Below, in pieces: positions 18,510-26,419 of a DNA stretch of 64,000 nucleotides. Location: positions 54,784-118,783 of the forward strand of contig NZ_JAUXVR010000045.1 in assembly GCF_030680395.1 (NCBI RefSeq). The letters are read 5' to 3'. The notes beneath the pieces were generated by a model. That model was not told the origin of the DNA and did no database searches. It saw nothing but the letters and a program-made list of their open reading frames with translations. The DNA is from Methylobacter sp. GTDB taxonomy: Bacteria > Pseudomonadota > Gammaproteobacteria > Methylococcales > Methylomonadaceae. Position 1 is the stretch's first letter. The number at the start of each line of letters is the position of its first letter. A program made the translations under genes and the position numbers.

Positions 18510-18861
18510 ACTCAAGACCAAAGCGGTGCATCTAATCCGCGGCGAAAGTGCCGAAGAACAAGCCCACAATTTCCTCATCGACAAAGGACTCAAACCGGTA
18601 TGCCGGAATTTCCGCTGCAAACAAGGCGAACTTGATTTAATAATGACCGACAAACTGACGCTGGTTATCATCGAAGTCCGGTTCCGTAAAACCGACAAAT
18701 ACGGCAGCGCCGTTGAGAGTATCACCCGCGCCAAACAATCCCGCATTATAGCGGCAACGCATGTTTATCTTTCATCGCACAAGTCAGACAGCCCTATCCG
18801 CTTCGACGTGATCGCTATTTCCGGCAACGGCAATATCGACTGGATACAAAATGCATTTTAA
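18496..18861 (+). CDS. yraN: YraN family protein (UPF0102, endonuclease-like fold)
   Basis: 121 residues. Seen: GESAEEQAHNFLIDKG, then CKQGELDLIM and LVIIEVRFRK, the E-x-D-L / E-V-K-like acidic pattern of the restriction-endonuclease fold in this family. The usual EVK is EVR here. Its role is not settled; it lies in the conserved lpoA-yraN-diaA-dolP order and overlaps the lpoA end by 14 bp, so it is co-translated. Confidence 0.92.
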   Translation: MLFTKLKTKAVHLIRGESAEEQAHNFLIDKGLKPVCRNFRCKQGELDLIMTDKLTLVIIEVRFRKTDKYGSAVESITRAKQSRIIAATHVYLSSHKSDSPIRFDVIAISGNGNIDWIQNAF

Positions 18862-18993
18862 ATGGCTACACCTTTTAATGGATACATTTGGTATTGCGTG
18901 TTGCCGGAAATACGCACATGAACGCGCAAAACTTTCAACCCGTTGAATTTAAAAAGTGTCGCAGACTCATGATAGCCTTTATAATTGCTCACT

Positions 18994-19581
18994 ATGAGCC
19001 TACAAAATCGCATAATTAACCACTTCACTAACAGCATCCAAACCCAGCAGGATACGATGAGCAATCTCGGCGAACTGATCGAGTTTGCCTCGCAACGACT
19101 GGTCGCCACCCTGCTTAACGATAAAAAAATAGTCACTTGCGGCAATGGCCGTTCAGGGGCCGTCGCCCAGTTGCTGTCATCGGCCATGCTTAATCAATAC
19201 GAACGTGACCGGCCCTCGTTACCTGCTATTGCCTTAACCACCGACACGACCACTCTCACCGCCATTGCCAACGACTATCATTTTGATGATATCTTCGCCA
19301 AACAACTCAGGGCATTAGGGCAAAGCGGAGATATATTAATTGCTTACACCGATGGCAATAATTCGGCCAATATCGCCAAAGCCATTACCACAGCTCACGA
19401 TAAAGACATCACAGTCATCGCCCTGACCGGCAATAATGGCGGCATGATTGCACCCTTGCTCAATGAGATCGATATAGAAATTCGCGTACCGTCAAATACC
19501 AGCGTGCACATCCAGGAAGTACACACATTAATTACCCATTGCTTGTGTGACTTGATTGACCATCAATTATTTGGCGGCTGA
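18994..19581 (+). CDS. diaA: DnaA initiator-associating protein DiaA (SIS domain)
   Basis: SIS-fold protein that in E. coli binds DnaA and promotes timely replication initiation; homologous to GmhA sedoheptulose isomerase. 195 residues. Seen: VTCGNGRSGAVAQLLSSAML, RPSLPAIALTTDTTTLTAIA, DILIAYTDGNN and the end VHIQEVHTLITHCLCDLID, which match DiaA better than GmhA. ATG 18994 is chosen; a TATAAT lies about 15 bp upstream but without a good -35. 132 bp separate it from yraN. Confidence 0.88.
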   Translation: MSLQNRIINHFTNSIQTQQDTMSNLGELIEFASQRLVATLLNDKKIVTCGNGRSGAVAQLLSSAMLNQYERDRPSLPAIALTTDTTTLTAIANDYHFDDIFAKQLRALGQSGDILIAYTDGNNSANIAKAITTAHDKDITVIALTGNNGGMIAPLLNEIDIEIRVPSNTSVHIQEVHTLITHCLCDLIDHQLFGG

Positions 19582-19583
19582 CC

Positions 19584-20156
19584 ATGAAAAAACTTTTATT
19601 ACTGCTGCTGGCGCAGATCTTTTTTATTACCGGCTGCTCGACGATTGCTGCGGGCGGCGCGGAAATAACCGGCTTATCATTATTAAACGACCGTCGCAGC
19701 CGCGAAGCCATTTTGGCTGACGAGGCGATTGAAAATCATGCCAACGCCAAGTTGAATGCCTATTATGATCTGCGCGACAAATGCCATTTTAATATCACCG
19801 CTTACAACGGCGCCGTGCTGGTCACTGGAGAAACGCCCAAGGATGAGTTCCGCAATAGAATTATCGACATTGTCCGCGTCATTCCCAATGTAAAACTGGT
19901 ACACAACAAGCTGACCATTGCCCAGCCCAGTCCTTTTAATTTCCGAGCCAATGATGCGTTGATTACCGGTAAAGTAAAAACCGCACTCACTCAAATACCC
20001 GGATTCGATGCCTCCTGGGTAAAAGTCATTACTGAAAAAAGCACGGTTTACCTGATGGGGCTAGTGCATAGAAACGAAGGTGCTGCTGCCATAGAAGCGG
20101 CCAGACACCAATCCGACGTAAATCAAATCATTACGGTTTTTGAATACATTGACTAA
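19584..20156 (+). CDS. dolP: Outer-membrane lipoprotein DolP (two BON domains)
   Basis: Dual BON-domain lipoprotein (formerly YraP) that maintains outer-membrane integrity and associates with the Bam complex in E. coli. 190 residues, as expected. Seen: signal and lipobox ITGC with Cys18, BON domain 1 (about 50-115, ITAYNGAVLVTGETP) and BON domain 2 (about 122-190, VKVITEKSTVYLMGLVHRNE). Two bases after diaA, so the same operon. Confidence 0.92.
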   Translation: MKKLLLLLLAQIFFITGCSTIAAGGAEITGLSLLNDRRSREAILADEAIENHANAKLNAYYDLRDKCHFNITAYNGAVLVTGETPKDEFRNRIIDIVRVIPNVKLVHNKLTIAQPSPFNFRANDALITGKVKTALTQIPGFDASWVKVITEKSTVYLMGLVHRNEGAAAIEAARHQSDVNQIITVFEYID

Positions 20157-21546
20157 TATCGCCCCTTTACCTGCTGCATTCTTAAGCCTGCTGGCTGAGT
20201 TTTTTTCTCGTGATGCCATTTTAACTGCTCCTGAAGACTGCTGGACTTACGGCTATGACAACAGCCGTCGCCATGTGCTGCCTCAAGCCGTGGTTTTTCC
20301 GACTACGCATGAACAAGTCGTCAGCGTCGTTAATGCCTGTAACCGCTTCAACGTTGCACTGACCGCCAGAGGCCGCGGCACCGGCACCACCGGCGCGACT
20401 GTTCCACTTAAAGGCGGACTGATTGTGTCACTGGAACGCATGAACAAACTGGTCGAATTTTCTCCCGATAATCGCTACATCATTGTAGAGCCGGGCATGA
20501 CCAACCAGCAGGTGCAGGACATCGCCAAAGAAAAAGGCTTTTTTTGGCCACCCGACCCGACCAGCGCAGCCTTCTGTAGCGTTGGCGGCAATCTGGCCTA
20601 TAACTCCGCAGGACCCAGAGCAGTAAAATACGGCACCCCCAGAGAAAATACGCTGGGCTTGCGCGCTGTGACCGGCGCGGGCAAGGAAATCCGCGTTGGC
20701 GTTCATACCAGCAAAGGCGTGGTCGGTTATGACCTGACCCGGCTGATACTCGGCTCGGAAGGCACACTGGCGATTATTACCCAAGCCACATTAAAACTGA
20801 CACCGCTGCCGGAAGCGACCAAAACGCTCAGAGCCATATACAATTCCGTTTTTGATGCGGCCAAAGCCGTTTCCGCGATCATGTCGCAACCGGTCATTCC
20901 CTGTGCGCTGGAGTTTATCGACGGCAATGCCATCAACATGATCCGGCAGTATTCAGAAACCGATCTGCCCGAACATGCAGGCGCTATGCTAATGATCGAA
21001 GTCGATGGACAACGCGAAGGTTTGGACACGGCGGCTGAAAAAGTGGCTGCCGCCGCCAAAAACGATGGCCTTTTGGATATTAGACTGGCTCAGACCGACG
21101 CCGAAGTTAAAGCCCTTTGGCAAACCCGAAAAGCGCTGTCTCCGGCGTTGCGCAAAGTGGCTCCGAAAAAAATCAATGAAGATGTAGTGGTGCCGGTTAC
21201 CGAAATGCCGGCGCTAATAGCGGGATTAGGCGAACTTTCGAAAAAATACGACCTACCCATCATTAACTTCGGTCATGCGGGCAACGGCAATATCCATGTT
21301 AATTTATTGCTCGATCCTGATCAGCCCGAACAAGGCAAAAAAGCCCACGCGTGCCTGGATGAAATCTTTTCGTTGGTGCTGGAGCTAAACGGCACACTGT
21401 CCGGCGAACATGGGGTCGGCCTGGAAAAGAGAGACTTTGTCGATCGGGAACTGGATGTAAATTCTTTGGAACTGATGAGGGACATCAAGCGCCAATTCGA
21501 TCCGAACGGCATACTCAATCCCGATAAGATGTTTCCGCTGGTTTAA
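20140..21546 (+). CDS. FAD-linked oxidase, GlcD / D-lactate dehydrogenase type
   Basis: FAD-dependent 2-hydroxyacid dehydrogenase of the GlcD/LDH-D family; the exact substrate (glycolate, D-lactate or another) cannot be read from sequence. 468 residues. Seen: PCMH-type FAD domain with ARGRGTGTTGATVP, VEPGMTNQQVQDIA, FCSVGGNLAYNSAGP and LILGSEGTLAIITQATLKL; C-terminal FAD-linked oxidase domain with FGHAGNGNIHVNLL and GTLSGEHGVGLEKR. No ATG is available: TTG at 20140 or 20149 overlaps the dolP end, with no clear ribosome site. Confidence 0.9.
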   Translation: MNTLTNIAPLPAAFLSLLAEFFSRDAILTAPEDCWTYGYDNSRRHVLPQAVVFPTTHEQVVSVVNACNRFNVALTARGRGTGTTGATVPLKGGLIVSLERMNKLVEFSPDNRYIIVEPGMTNQQVQDIAKEKGFFWPPDPTSAAFCSVGGNLAYNSAGPRAVKYGTPRENTLGLRAVTGAGKEIRVGVHTSKGVVGYDLTRLILGSEGTLAIITQATLKLTPLPEATKTLRAIYNSVFDAAKAVSAIMSQPVIPCALEFIDGNAINMIRQYSETDLPEHAGAMLMIEVDGQREGLDTAAEKVAAAAKNDGLLDIRLAQTDAEVKALWQTRKALSPALRKVAPKKINEDVVVPVTEMPALIAGLGELSKKYDLPIINFGHAGNGNIHVNLLLDPDQPEQGKKAHACLDEIFSLVLELNGTLSGEHGVGLEKRDFVDRELDVNSLELMRDIKRQFDPNGILNPDKMFPLV

Positions 21547-21554
21547 TAATTTTT

Positions 21555-21666
21555 ACCACGAACAACTGCATGGATGCAGGAGGTAGAGCAATGCAGGAGC
21601 AATTGCCGAGACACGAAGGACACGAAGTTTATGTTTTTTTCTTCGTGCTCTTCGTGTCTTCGTGGT
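21555..21666. terminator. Palindrome built of ACACGAAG units, interrupted by element A
   Basis: Between convergent genes. Right arm CTTCGTGCTCTTCGTGTC with TTCGTGGT runs continuously (21641-21666). The left arm is split: ACCACGAA (21555-21562), a 47-bp insert, then GACACGAAGGACACGAAG (21610-21627). The loop holds a T-run. It could work as a bidirectional terminator. A shortened version of the same CACGAAG palindrome lies at 25,776-25,795. Confidence 0.7.
21563..21609 (+). repeat. Dispersed element A, copy 4 (intergenic, intact)
   Basis: Begins CAACTGCATGGATGCAGG, continues AGGAGGTAGAGCAATG and ends GCAGGAGCAATTGCCGA. Because the surrounding palindrome shows what the uninterrupted arm should be, the element limits can be read to within a few bases (about 47 bp). 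Arms GCAAT and ATTGC pair. Its ATG frame closes quickly, so no gene is driven here. Confidence 0.88.
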
Positions 21667-21692
21667 GAATAACAGACCTGAATACGCACAGT

Positions 21693-22172
21693 TTATCCAT
21701 ATAACTCGCTGCTGCCGTCCATGTCGCCGGTCTCGCTATACAGCAATGGCCGTCCCTGATTAAGCGTTGCCGCTGCAACCACTTGGCAAACGACAATCTT
21801 GTGATCGCCCGCATCGGCATAATGACTCACCTGACAGTCAAAATAAGCCAAACTTTCGGATAAAACGGGAGCGCCGGTTTTGGCTTGCTGCCAATAAAAA
21901 CCGGCCATCTTGTCTGGAGCAGATCGGCCAAAATGCTCCGCTAGCGCATACCGATCCCGCCCCAGAACATTAACCGTACAAACACCGCTTTCCTCCAACA
22001 ATTGATAGGAATAATGCTCGGGATTAATACTGATCGCCAACAACAAAGGATCGAAAGACACCTGCATCACCCAGGCCGCAGTAAAGGCATTTTGACGCTC
22101 GCCAACACCGACGCCGATCACATAAACGCCGTGACTAATCTGTTTAACCAATGTTTCAGCATTTTCAATCAT
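21693..22172 (-). CDS. Flavin reductase-like FMN-binding protein
   Basis: 159 residues of the flavin-reductase-like, FMN-binding split-barrel family, which reduces or binds FMN, often for a partner monooxygenase or diiron enzyme. Seen: the N-terminal ISHGVYVIGVG, NAFTAAWVMQVSFDPLLLAISI (family pattern N-x-x-T-A-x-W-x-x-Q-x-S-x-x-P) and a C-terminal DHKIVVCQVVAA barrel strand. The partner is not evident. ATG 22172 lies 1 bp after the nadC stop, so it follows nadC in one transcript. Confidence 0.82.
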   Translation of the reverse strand: MIENAETLVKQISHGVYVIGVGVGERQNAFTAAWVMQVSFDPLLLAISINPEHYSYQLLEESGVCTVNVLGRDRYALAEHFGRSAPDKMAGFYWQQAKTGAPVLSESLAYFDCQVSHYADAGDHKIVVCQVVAAATLNQGRPLLYSETGDMDGSSELYG

Positions 22173-22173
22173 G

Positions 22174-23007
22174 TTAATGCACCAGCTTAATGCGCATCGA
22201 TAAATCAACCGCTCTGATATGTTTGGTTAATGCACCTATGGAAATATAACCGACACCGGTCTCGGCAATTACCCTAATATTGTCCAGATCGATATTGCCT
22301 GAAGCTTCAAGCTCTATGGCTCCGGCATTTAATTTTACCGCCGCGACCATGTCTTCAAAACTAAAATTATCAAGCATGATCCTATCAGGCTTTGCCGCAA
22401 TAGCCTCCAGAAATTCCTTCATCGATTCGACCTCCACTTCCACTGGAACCGAAGTCAATTCCCTCGCCGCCCGGATTGCGTTGGCTATCGAACCTGCCGC
22501 TATTATGTGGTTTTCCTTAATTAAAACCCCGTCATATAAACCGATCCGATGGTTATAACAACCGCCACAGACTACTGCATATTTTTGTGCATTCCTCAGA
22601 CCCGGAATGGTTTTTCGTGTATCCAGCACTTTACAGTCTGTGCCGGAAACCGCATCGGCATATTGCCGGGCAACCGTAGCCGTCGCAGACAAGGTTTGCA
22701 GCAAATTCAGCGCGGTGCGCTCACCGGTCAGTAAACCTCTAGCCGAACCACTGAGCTTGCATAAAAGCGTATTTTTAACGACCGACTCGCCTTCAGCCGC
22801 CAACCATTCGATATTAATGCTTGCATCCAGAGATTTAAATACTGCATCAAACCAAGCCTGACCGCAAAGCACCATGTCTTCCCGCGTAACAACTTCAGCC
22901 TCAGCTGCCATAGATTCAGGAATGATGGCTGCGGTTATATCGCCGGAACCGATGTCTTCTTCGAGGAAGGGTTTTATTTCTACCATTTTCAATTGTTCTT
23001 CTGTCAT
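22174..23007 (-). CDS. nadC: Nicotinate-nucleotide pyrophosphorylase (carboxylating) NadC
   Basis: Converts quinolinate and PRPP to nicotinate mononucleotide in de novo NAD synthesis. 277 residues. Seen: FLEEDIGSGDITAAIIP, LTGERTALNLLQTLSATAT, VLDTRKTIPGLRNAQKYAV, GGCYNHRIGLYDGVLIKENH, VEVESMKEF and the barrel end VGYISIGALTKH. The ATG overlaps the stop of the DUF1631 gene as ATGA. Confidence 0.96.
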   Translation of the reverse strand: MTEEQLKMVEIKPFLEEDIGSGDITAAIIPESMAAEAEVVTREDMVLCGQAWFDAVFKSLDASINIEWLAAEGESVVKNTLLCKLSGSARGLLTGERTALNLLQTLSATATVARQYADAVSGTDCKVLDTRKTIPGLRNAQKYAVVCGGCYNHRIGLYDGVLIKENHIIAAGSIANAIRAARELTSVPVEVEVESMKEFLEAIAAKPDRIMLDNFSFEDMVAAVKLNAGAIELEASGNIDLDNIRVIAETGVGYISIGALTKHIRAVDLSMRIKLVH

Positions 23008-25112
23008 AAGCCCATCAATTTTGCAAACACTCGTTCGGTGATCGTTTTTTCATCAATATTAACAATTGCGGCCTGACCTTTGCGCAGCTTTTTTGCCAAC
23101 TCGTCCGCTTGGATCTCAAATATTTTTGCCCCGTTTTTCCCGACAAAGAGCATAGCTTCTGTCGCGGCATCTTTCCAAAGCAGCTTGCCCCATTGCCTTT
23201 CAGCTTCCGAAATGAATGCAACCCAACTTCCCTCGGCAAGATTTCCGGCCTGCTCCGAGCGGTCATCCACTATCGCTTCAGCTTTTATTCTCTTGTCCTC
23301 AACAGGTACCGCACCGCCTTTACCACTATCTCCTGCTGTTTTTTCCTTTTTATCCATCAAGATGATATGCCATACGGCAAGATCTTTAAAAAAACGCGAC
23401 TGTGCTGATCTATCGTATGAAATTTTCTTCAAACCGTTCCTTAATTCCGCAATCAGCCCAGGCAACAGCTTTAATATCTGCTTTCTTTCATTATCACCTG
23501 CCGGAGGCATGACGCTTATAATCAGTTCATCCATGGCCTGCACCGATTTTTTCCACTGTTCCGGCTGTTCATCTTTATGTGTATAAGCGTCCAGTAAGAC
23601 ATCTGACCAAACATCACGTAGAAATTCGCCTATCGCTATCGGCAGCGCTTTGCCCATCGTGCTGTTTTCAATGGCCTTAAGGACTATTCTTTTGCTCGAG
23701 TCCAATGCTTGTTTATTTATCATAAACCGCTTGGCATTCTCCTCGATATTCTGAGTACGCTGTTTTTGTTTGTTCAGATAATCCGAAAATTCACCCGCCA
23801 CGGCCCTCCAGCCGGATAGTTCAAATCCACTGTCCTTGGTCATCTTTTTAACTGCACTTGCAATGCGCTCCTGAATTAACCGGTCATCATGCTCATCCGC
23901 ATTTAAAAACAATCCGGCTGCAAACAAATCATCGAGCAACTGCCTGACGGGATTATCTTCGCTTGTAAAAATACTGCATTGTCCCAAAGAGGCTGCTGCC
24001 AGTGGAATTTCCAACCGTAAAACAGCTGTTTTTACAGCTTCGTCGAGCAATTTATCCTGTTCTATTTCGCTAAAAATCAAAGCTATTAAATCAAGTACGT
24101 CTTCATCATGCTTGGCCAATATTTTGGCGTCAATACTAAAACTTAGCTCTTCCAATTTTTTAAGTATCTGCCGTTTTAACAGCTGCTTTTTTTCTCCAGG
24201 ACCTGAGCCATCGCTAACCACTTGAAGACCTTCCAATGCATTTTTTATTTCAGAATGTTCGTAAAATGCGTTTCCCGCAACTGAAATTGAATCGTAAGCA
24301 GAAGGAAAATGAGCCAGCCGCCATAACTCCAGCTTTTTCTGTAATAACTCAAACGCTACACTTGGCTGTTCAGCGCGTGTATAAGCTAGCCCAGCCATTT
24401 CCTTGATATCTGCCACTGCGTGCAGTGAGGCCGGGCAAACGGTTTCGCACCGCTTGATTAATTCACGGTAAATAAACCCCAACTGACTAAATACATTAGC
24501 TTCAAACGTTTTATACAGCGCAATCCGACCATCTGTATTTAATTTCAGCGGATTAACGACTTCAACCAAAGCACGAACCAATTTTTCCGGGAATACCGGA
24601 TTTTGACTGTCTGCAATAGTTCGCTTGCCCTGCTGGATTGCGAGGTATTTATTCAGACTAGTCAGTTCTTCATAAAATGATTGTTCACACTGACGAATAA
24701 TCACTGTAACCGCATGATTTTCTCTCACCGTATCATCATTAACTAGCGAGACCTTAGAAAAATCTAATTGCTCTCTCTGGTTATTTGCAATTTTCTGGTA
24801 ACTGCCGTCGAAAATTTCGTTAATTTTGAATAAATAATTTTGCCCGATATCTTTCCGAACTGAACGAAGATATTCCAGCAACTTTATGTATTGCTCCTTA
24901 CTGATTTTTTCTCGATTCCTGCTCAACTGCAAACCAAATTCAAGATCAATATGCATACAACAATCATCAACTGCCTGCTCGAAATACTGAAAGAAAATCG
25001 GCTTAATTTTGCCTAATATCTCAGTCCGATTCACTTTATTTATACCCGAATTTATTTGCTGCCGGTTGTCCATTGCGATATATGTGCTGTTATTTAAAGA
25101 TAAATTAGTCAT
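23004..25112 (-). CDS. DUF1631 family protein
   Basis: 702-residue protein of the DUF1631 family, found in many gamma- and betaproteobacteria with no firmly assigned function; related entries were once called thymidine phosphorylase without support. Mostly helical and charged, no signal peptide or membrane segment. Visible: N-terminal helical part with FFQYFEQAVDDCCMHIDLEF, and a C-terminal small beta-rich part around GSWVAFISEAERQWGKLLW, ending in TERVFAKLMGL, which resembles the PilZ-like C-terminus seen in this family. A c-di-GMP link is inference only. Divergent from ampD. Confidence 0.8.
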   Translation of the reverse strand: MTNLSLNNSTYIAMDNRQQINSGINKVNRTEILGKIKPIFFQYFEQAVDDCCMHIDLEFGLQLSRNREKISKEQYIKLLEYLRSVRKDIGQNYLFKINEIFDGSYQKIANNQREQLDFSKVSLVNDDTVRENHAVTVIIRQCEQSFYEELTSLNKYLAIQQGKRTIADSQNPVFPEKLVRALVEVVNPLKLNTDGRIALYKTFEANVFSQLGFIYRELIKRCETVCPASLHAVADIKEMAGLAYTRAEQPSVAFELLQKKLELWRLAHFPSAYDSISVAGNAFYEHSEIKNALEGLQVVSDGSGPGEKKQLLKRQILKKLEELSFSIDAKILAKHDEDVLDLIALIFSEIEQDKLLDEAVKTAVLRLEIPLAAASLGQCSIFTSEDNPVRQLLDDLFAAGLFLNADEHDDRLIQERIASAVKKMTKDSGFELSGWRAVAGEFSDYLNKQKQRTQNIEENAKRFMINKQALDSSKRIVLKAIENSTMGKALPIAIGEFLRDVWSDVLLDAYTHKDEQPEQWKKSVQAMDELIISVMPPAGDNERKQILKLLPGLIAELRNGLKKISYDRSAQSRFFKDLAVWHIILMDKKEKTAGDSGKGGAVPVEDKRIKAEAIVDDRSEQAGNLAEGSWVAFISEAERQWGKLLWKDAATEAMLFVGKNGAKIFEIQADELAKKLRKGQAAIVNIDEKTITERVFAKLMGL

Positions 25113-25204
25113 AGCCTAGTACTCCAGTGGTATTTTGACTAATAATATGTGTATTTATCCTGAATACTGTGCTTTATTTCCGTTTTTTACTTCTTAACTA
25201 GCCC

Positions 25205-25747
25205 ATGAAAATAAACCAGCACTGGTTAACAGACATTACCCGAACTCCTTCGCCCAACTTCGACGACAGGCCTGACCCTGCGGATATTTCATTACTGGTT
25301 ATTCACTGCATCAGTCTTCCGCCCGGCGAATTTGATAATCATTATATAGACCGGCTGTTTTGCAATCAGCTTGATCCTGTCGAACACCCCTATTTTAAAG
25401 AGATTTATCAACTTACCGTATCTGCACATTTACTGATTAAGCGCGATGGGATGCCTGTTCAGTATGTACCATTTGACAAACGCGCGTGGCACGCAGGGAA
25501 GTCGGTATATGAAGGCCGGGGACAGTGTAATAATTTTTCTATTGGTATAGAACTTGAAGGTACCGAATTGGTCGATTATACCGACCGGCAATATGTGCAA
25601 CTCGCTACAGTGATTCGCACTTTGCTTGAAACTTACCCTACGCTATCGACACAACGCATTACAGGGCATAGCGATATTGCGCCTGGACGAAAAACCGATC
25701 CGGGCGCATCTTTTGACTGGCAAAGACTTTCAGAGCTGTTGAAATAA
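25205..25747 (+). CDS. ampD: 1,6-anhydro-N-acetylmuramyl-L-alanine amidase AmpD
   Basis: Cytoplasmic zinc amidase of muropeptide recycling; its activity also keeps AmpC-type beta-lactamase induction low in enterobacteria. 180 residues. Seen: LLVIHCISLPPGEF with zinc ligand His34, HLLIKRDGMPVQYVPF, AWHAGKSVYEGR, catalytic Glu116 in IGIELEG, and ITGHSDIAPGRKTDPG with His155 and Asp165, the remaining zinc ligands. No signal peptide, as expected. Confidence 0.95.
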   Translation: MKINQHWLTDITRTPSPNFDDRPDPADISLLVIHCISLPPGEFDNHYIDRLFCNQLDPVEHPYFKEIYQLTVSAHLLIKRDGMPVQYVPFDKRAWHAGKSVYEGRGQCNNFSIGIELEGTELVDYTDRQYVQLATVIRTLLETYPTLSTQRITGHSDIAPGRKTDPGASFDWQRLSELLK

Positions 25748-25799
25748 CCCCAAGCGATTTTTATTCACCAAGAAAGCACGAAGTTTATTTCTTCGAGCC

Positions 25800-25867
25800 T
25801 CGGCAACTGCTCCATGCGTTGCTCTCTACCTCCCCATCCGTGGGGGCGTACCTCTTGCATCCATGTA
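25800..25867 (-). repeat. Dispersed element A, copy 5 (expanded, degenerate)
   Basis: Minus-strand reading: CTACATGGATGCAAGAGGT, an extra stretch of about 21 bp, GGAGGTAGAGAGCAACGCAT, GGAGCAGTTGCCGA. The arms here are GCAAC and GTTGC, different from the other copies yet still complementary. Next to it (25,776-25,795) stands a short CACGAAG palindrome (CGAAG-TTTATTT-CTTCG), as beside copy 4. Lies between convergent ampD and lspA. Confidence 0.7.
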
Positions 25868-25930
25868 GGCAATGCAGATTTTGCACGAAGCAAAATATCT
25901 GCCCGTGCAGCCGTTCGTGACGTTAAATTT

Positions 25931-26419
25931 TTAAACCGGCTCTTTCGAATGCCCCAAGCCGAACGATTCCGCCAACATCAAAATCACCCCCAAGGTAATG
26001 GCGGAGTCTGCGATATTAAAAGCGGGCCAGTGCCAGGACTCGTAATAAACATCAAGAAAGTCGATCACATAACCGTAAGCCAGCCGGTCAATCAAATTAC
26101 CGATGGCGCCGCCCAGAACCAATGCCAAAGCCACCGCCAGCAAGGTCTCATGTCTTTTCAACCGGGTCAGCCAAACCGCTATAACGATACTAATCGCCAA
26201 AGCCAACCCGGCAAAAAACCAGCGTTGCCAACCGCCGGCTTCGCTTAAGAAACTGAATGCCGCACCGGTATTATGTACATAGGTCAACTTAAAAAAAGGC
26301 ATGATCTGAATGGATTCATAAAGTTGCATGGAGGCCGCTATAGCTAGCTTGCTTCCTTGATCCAAAACCACCGCCAGCAACGACAGCCATAGCCATTTCA
26401 ACATAATAAAATCACGCAT
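25931..26419 (-). CDS. lspA: Lipoprotein signal peptidase LspA
   Basis: Aspartyl inner-membrane peptidase that removes signal peptides from prolipoproteins such as LpoA, DolP, BamD and the Lpp-like protein encoded nearby. 162 residues, four membrane segments. Seen: [20 protein letters not shown], catalytic aspartates in NLIDRL and [11 protein letters not shown] 26419 overlaps the ileS stop by 8 bp; ATG 26404 is an alternative. The ribF-ileS-lspA order is standard. Confidence 0.95.
   Translation of the reverse strand: MRDFIMLKWLWLSLLAVVLDQGSKLAIAASMQLYESIQIMPFFKLTYVHNTGAAFSFLSEAGGWQRWFFAGLALAISIVIAVWLTRLKRHETLLAVALALVLGGAIGNLIDRLAYGYVIDFLDVYYESWHWPAFNIADSAITLGVILMLAESFGLGHSKEPV

Noticed and set aside
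23004..25112. Thymidine phosphorylase
   Set aside because: This name has been attached to DUF1631 proteins historically, but no phosphorylase motif is visible.
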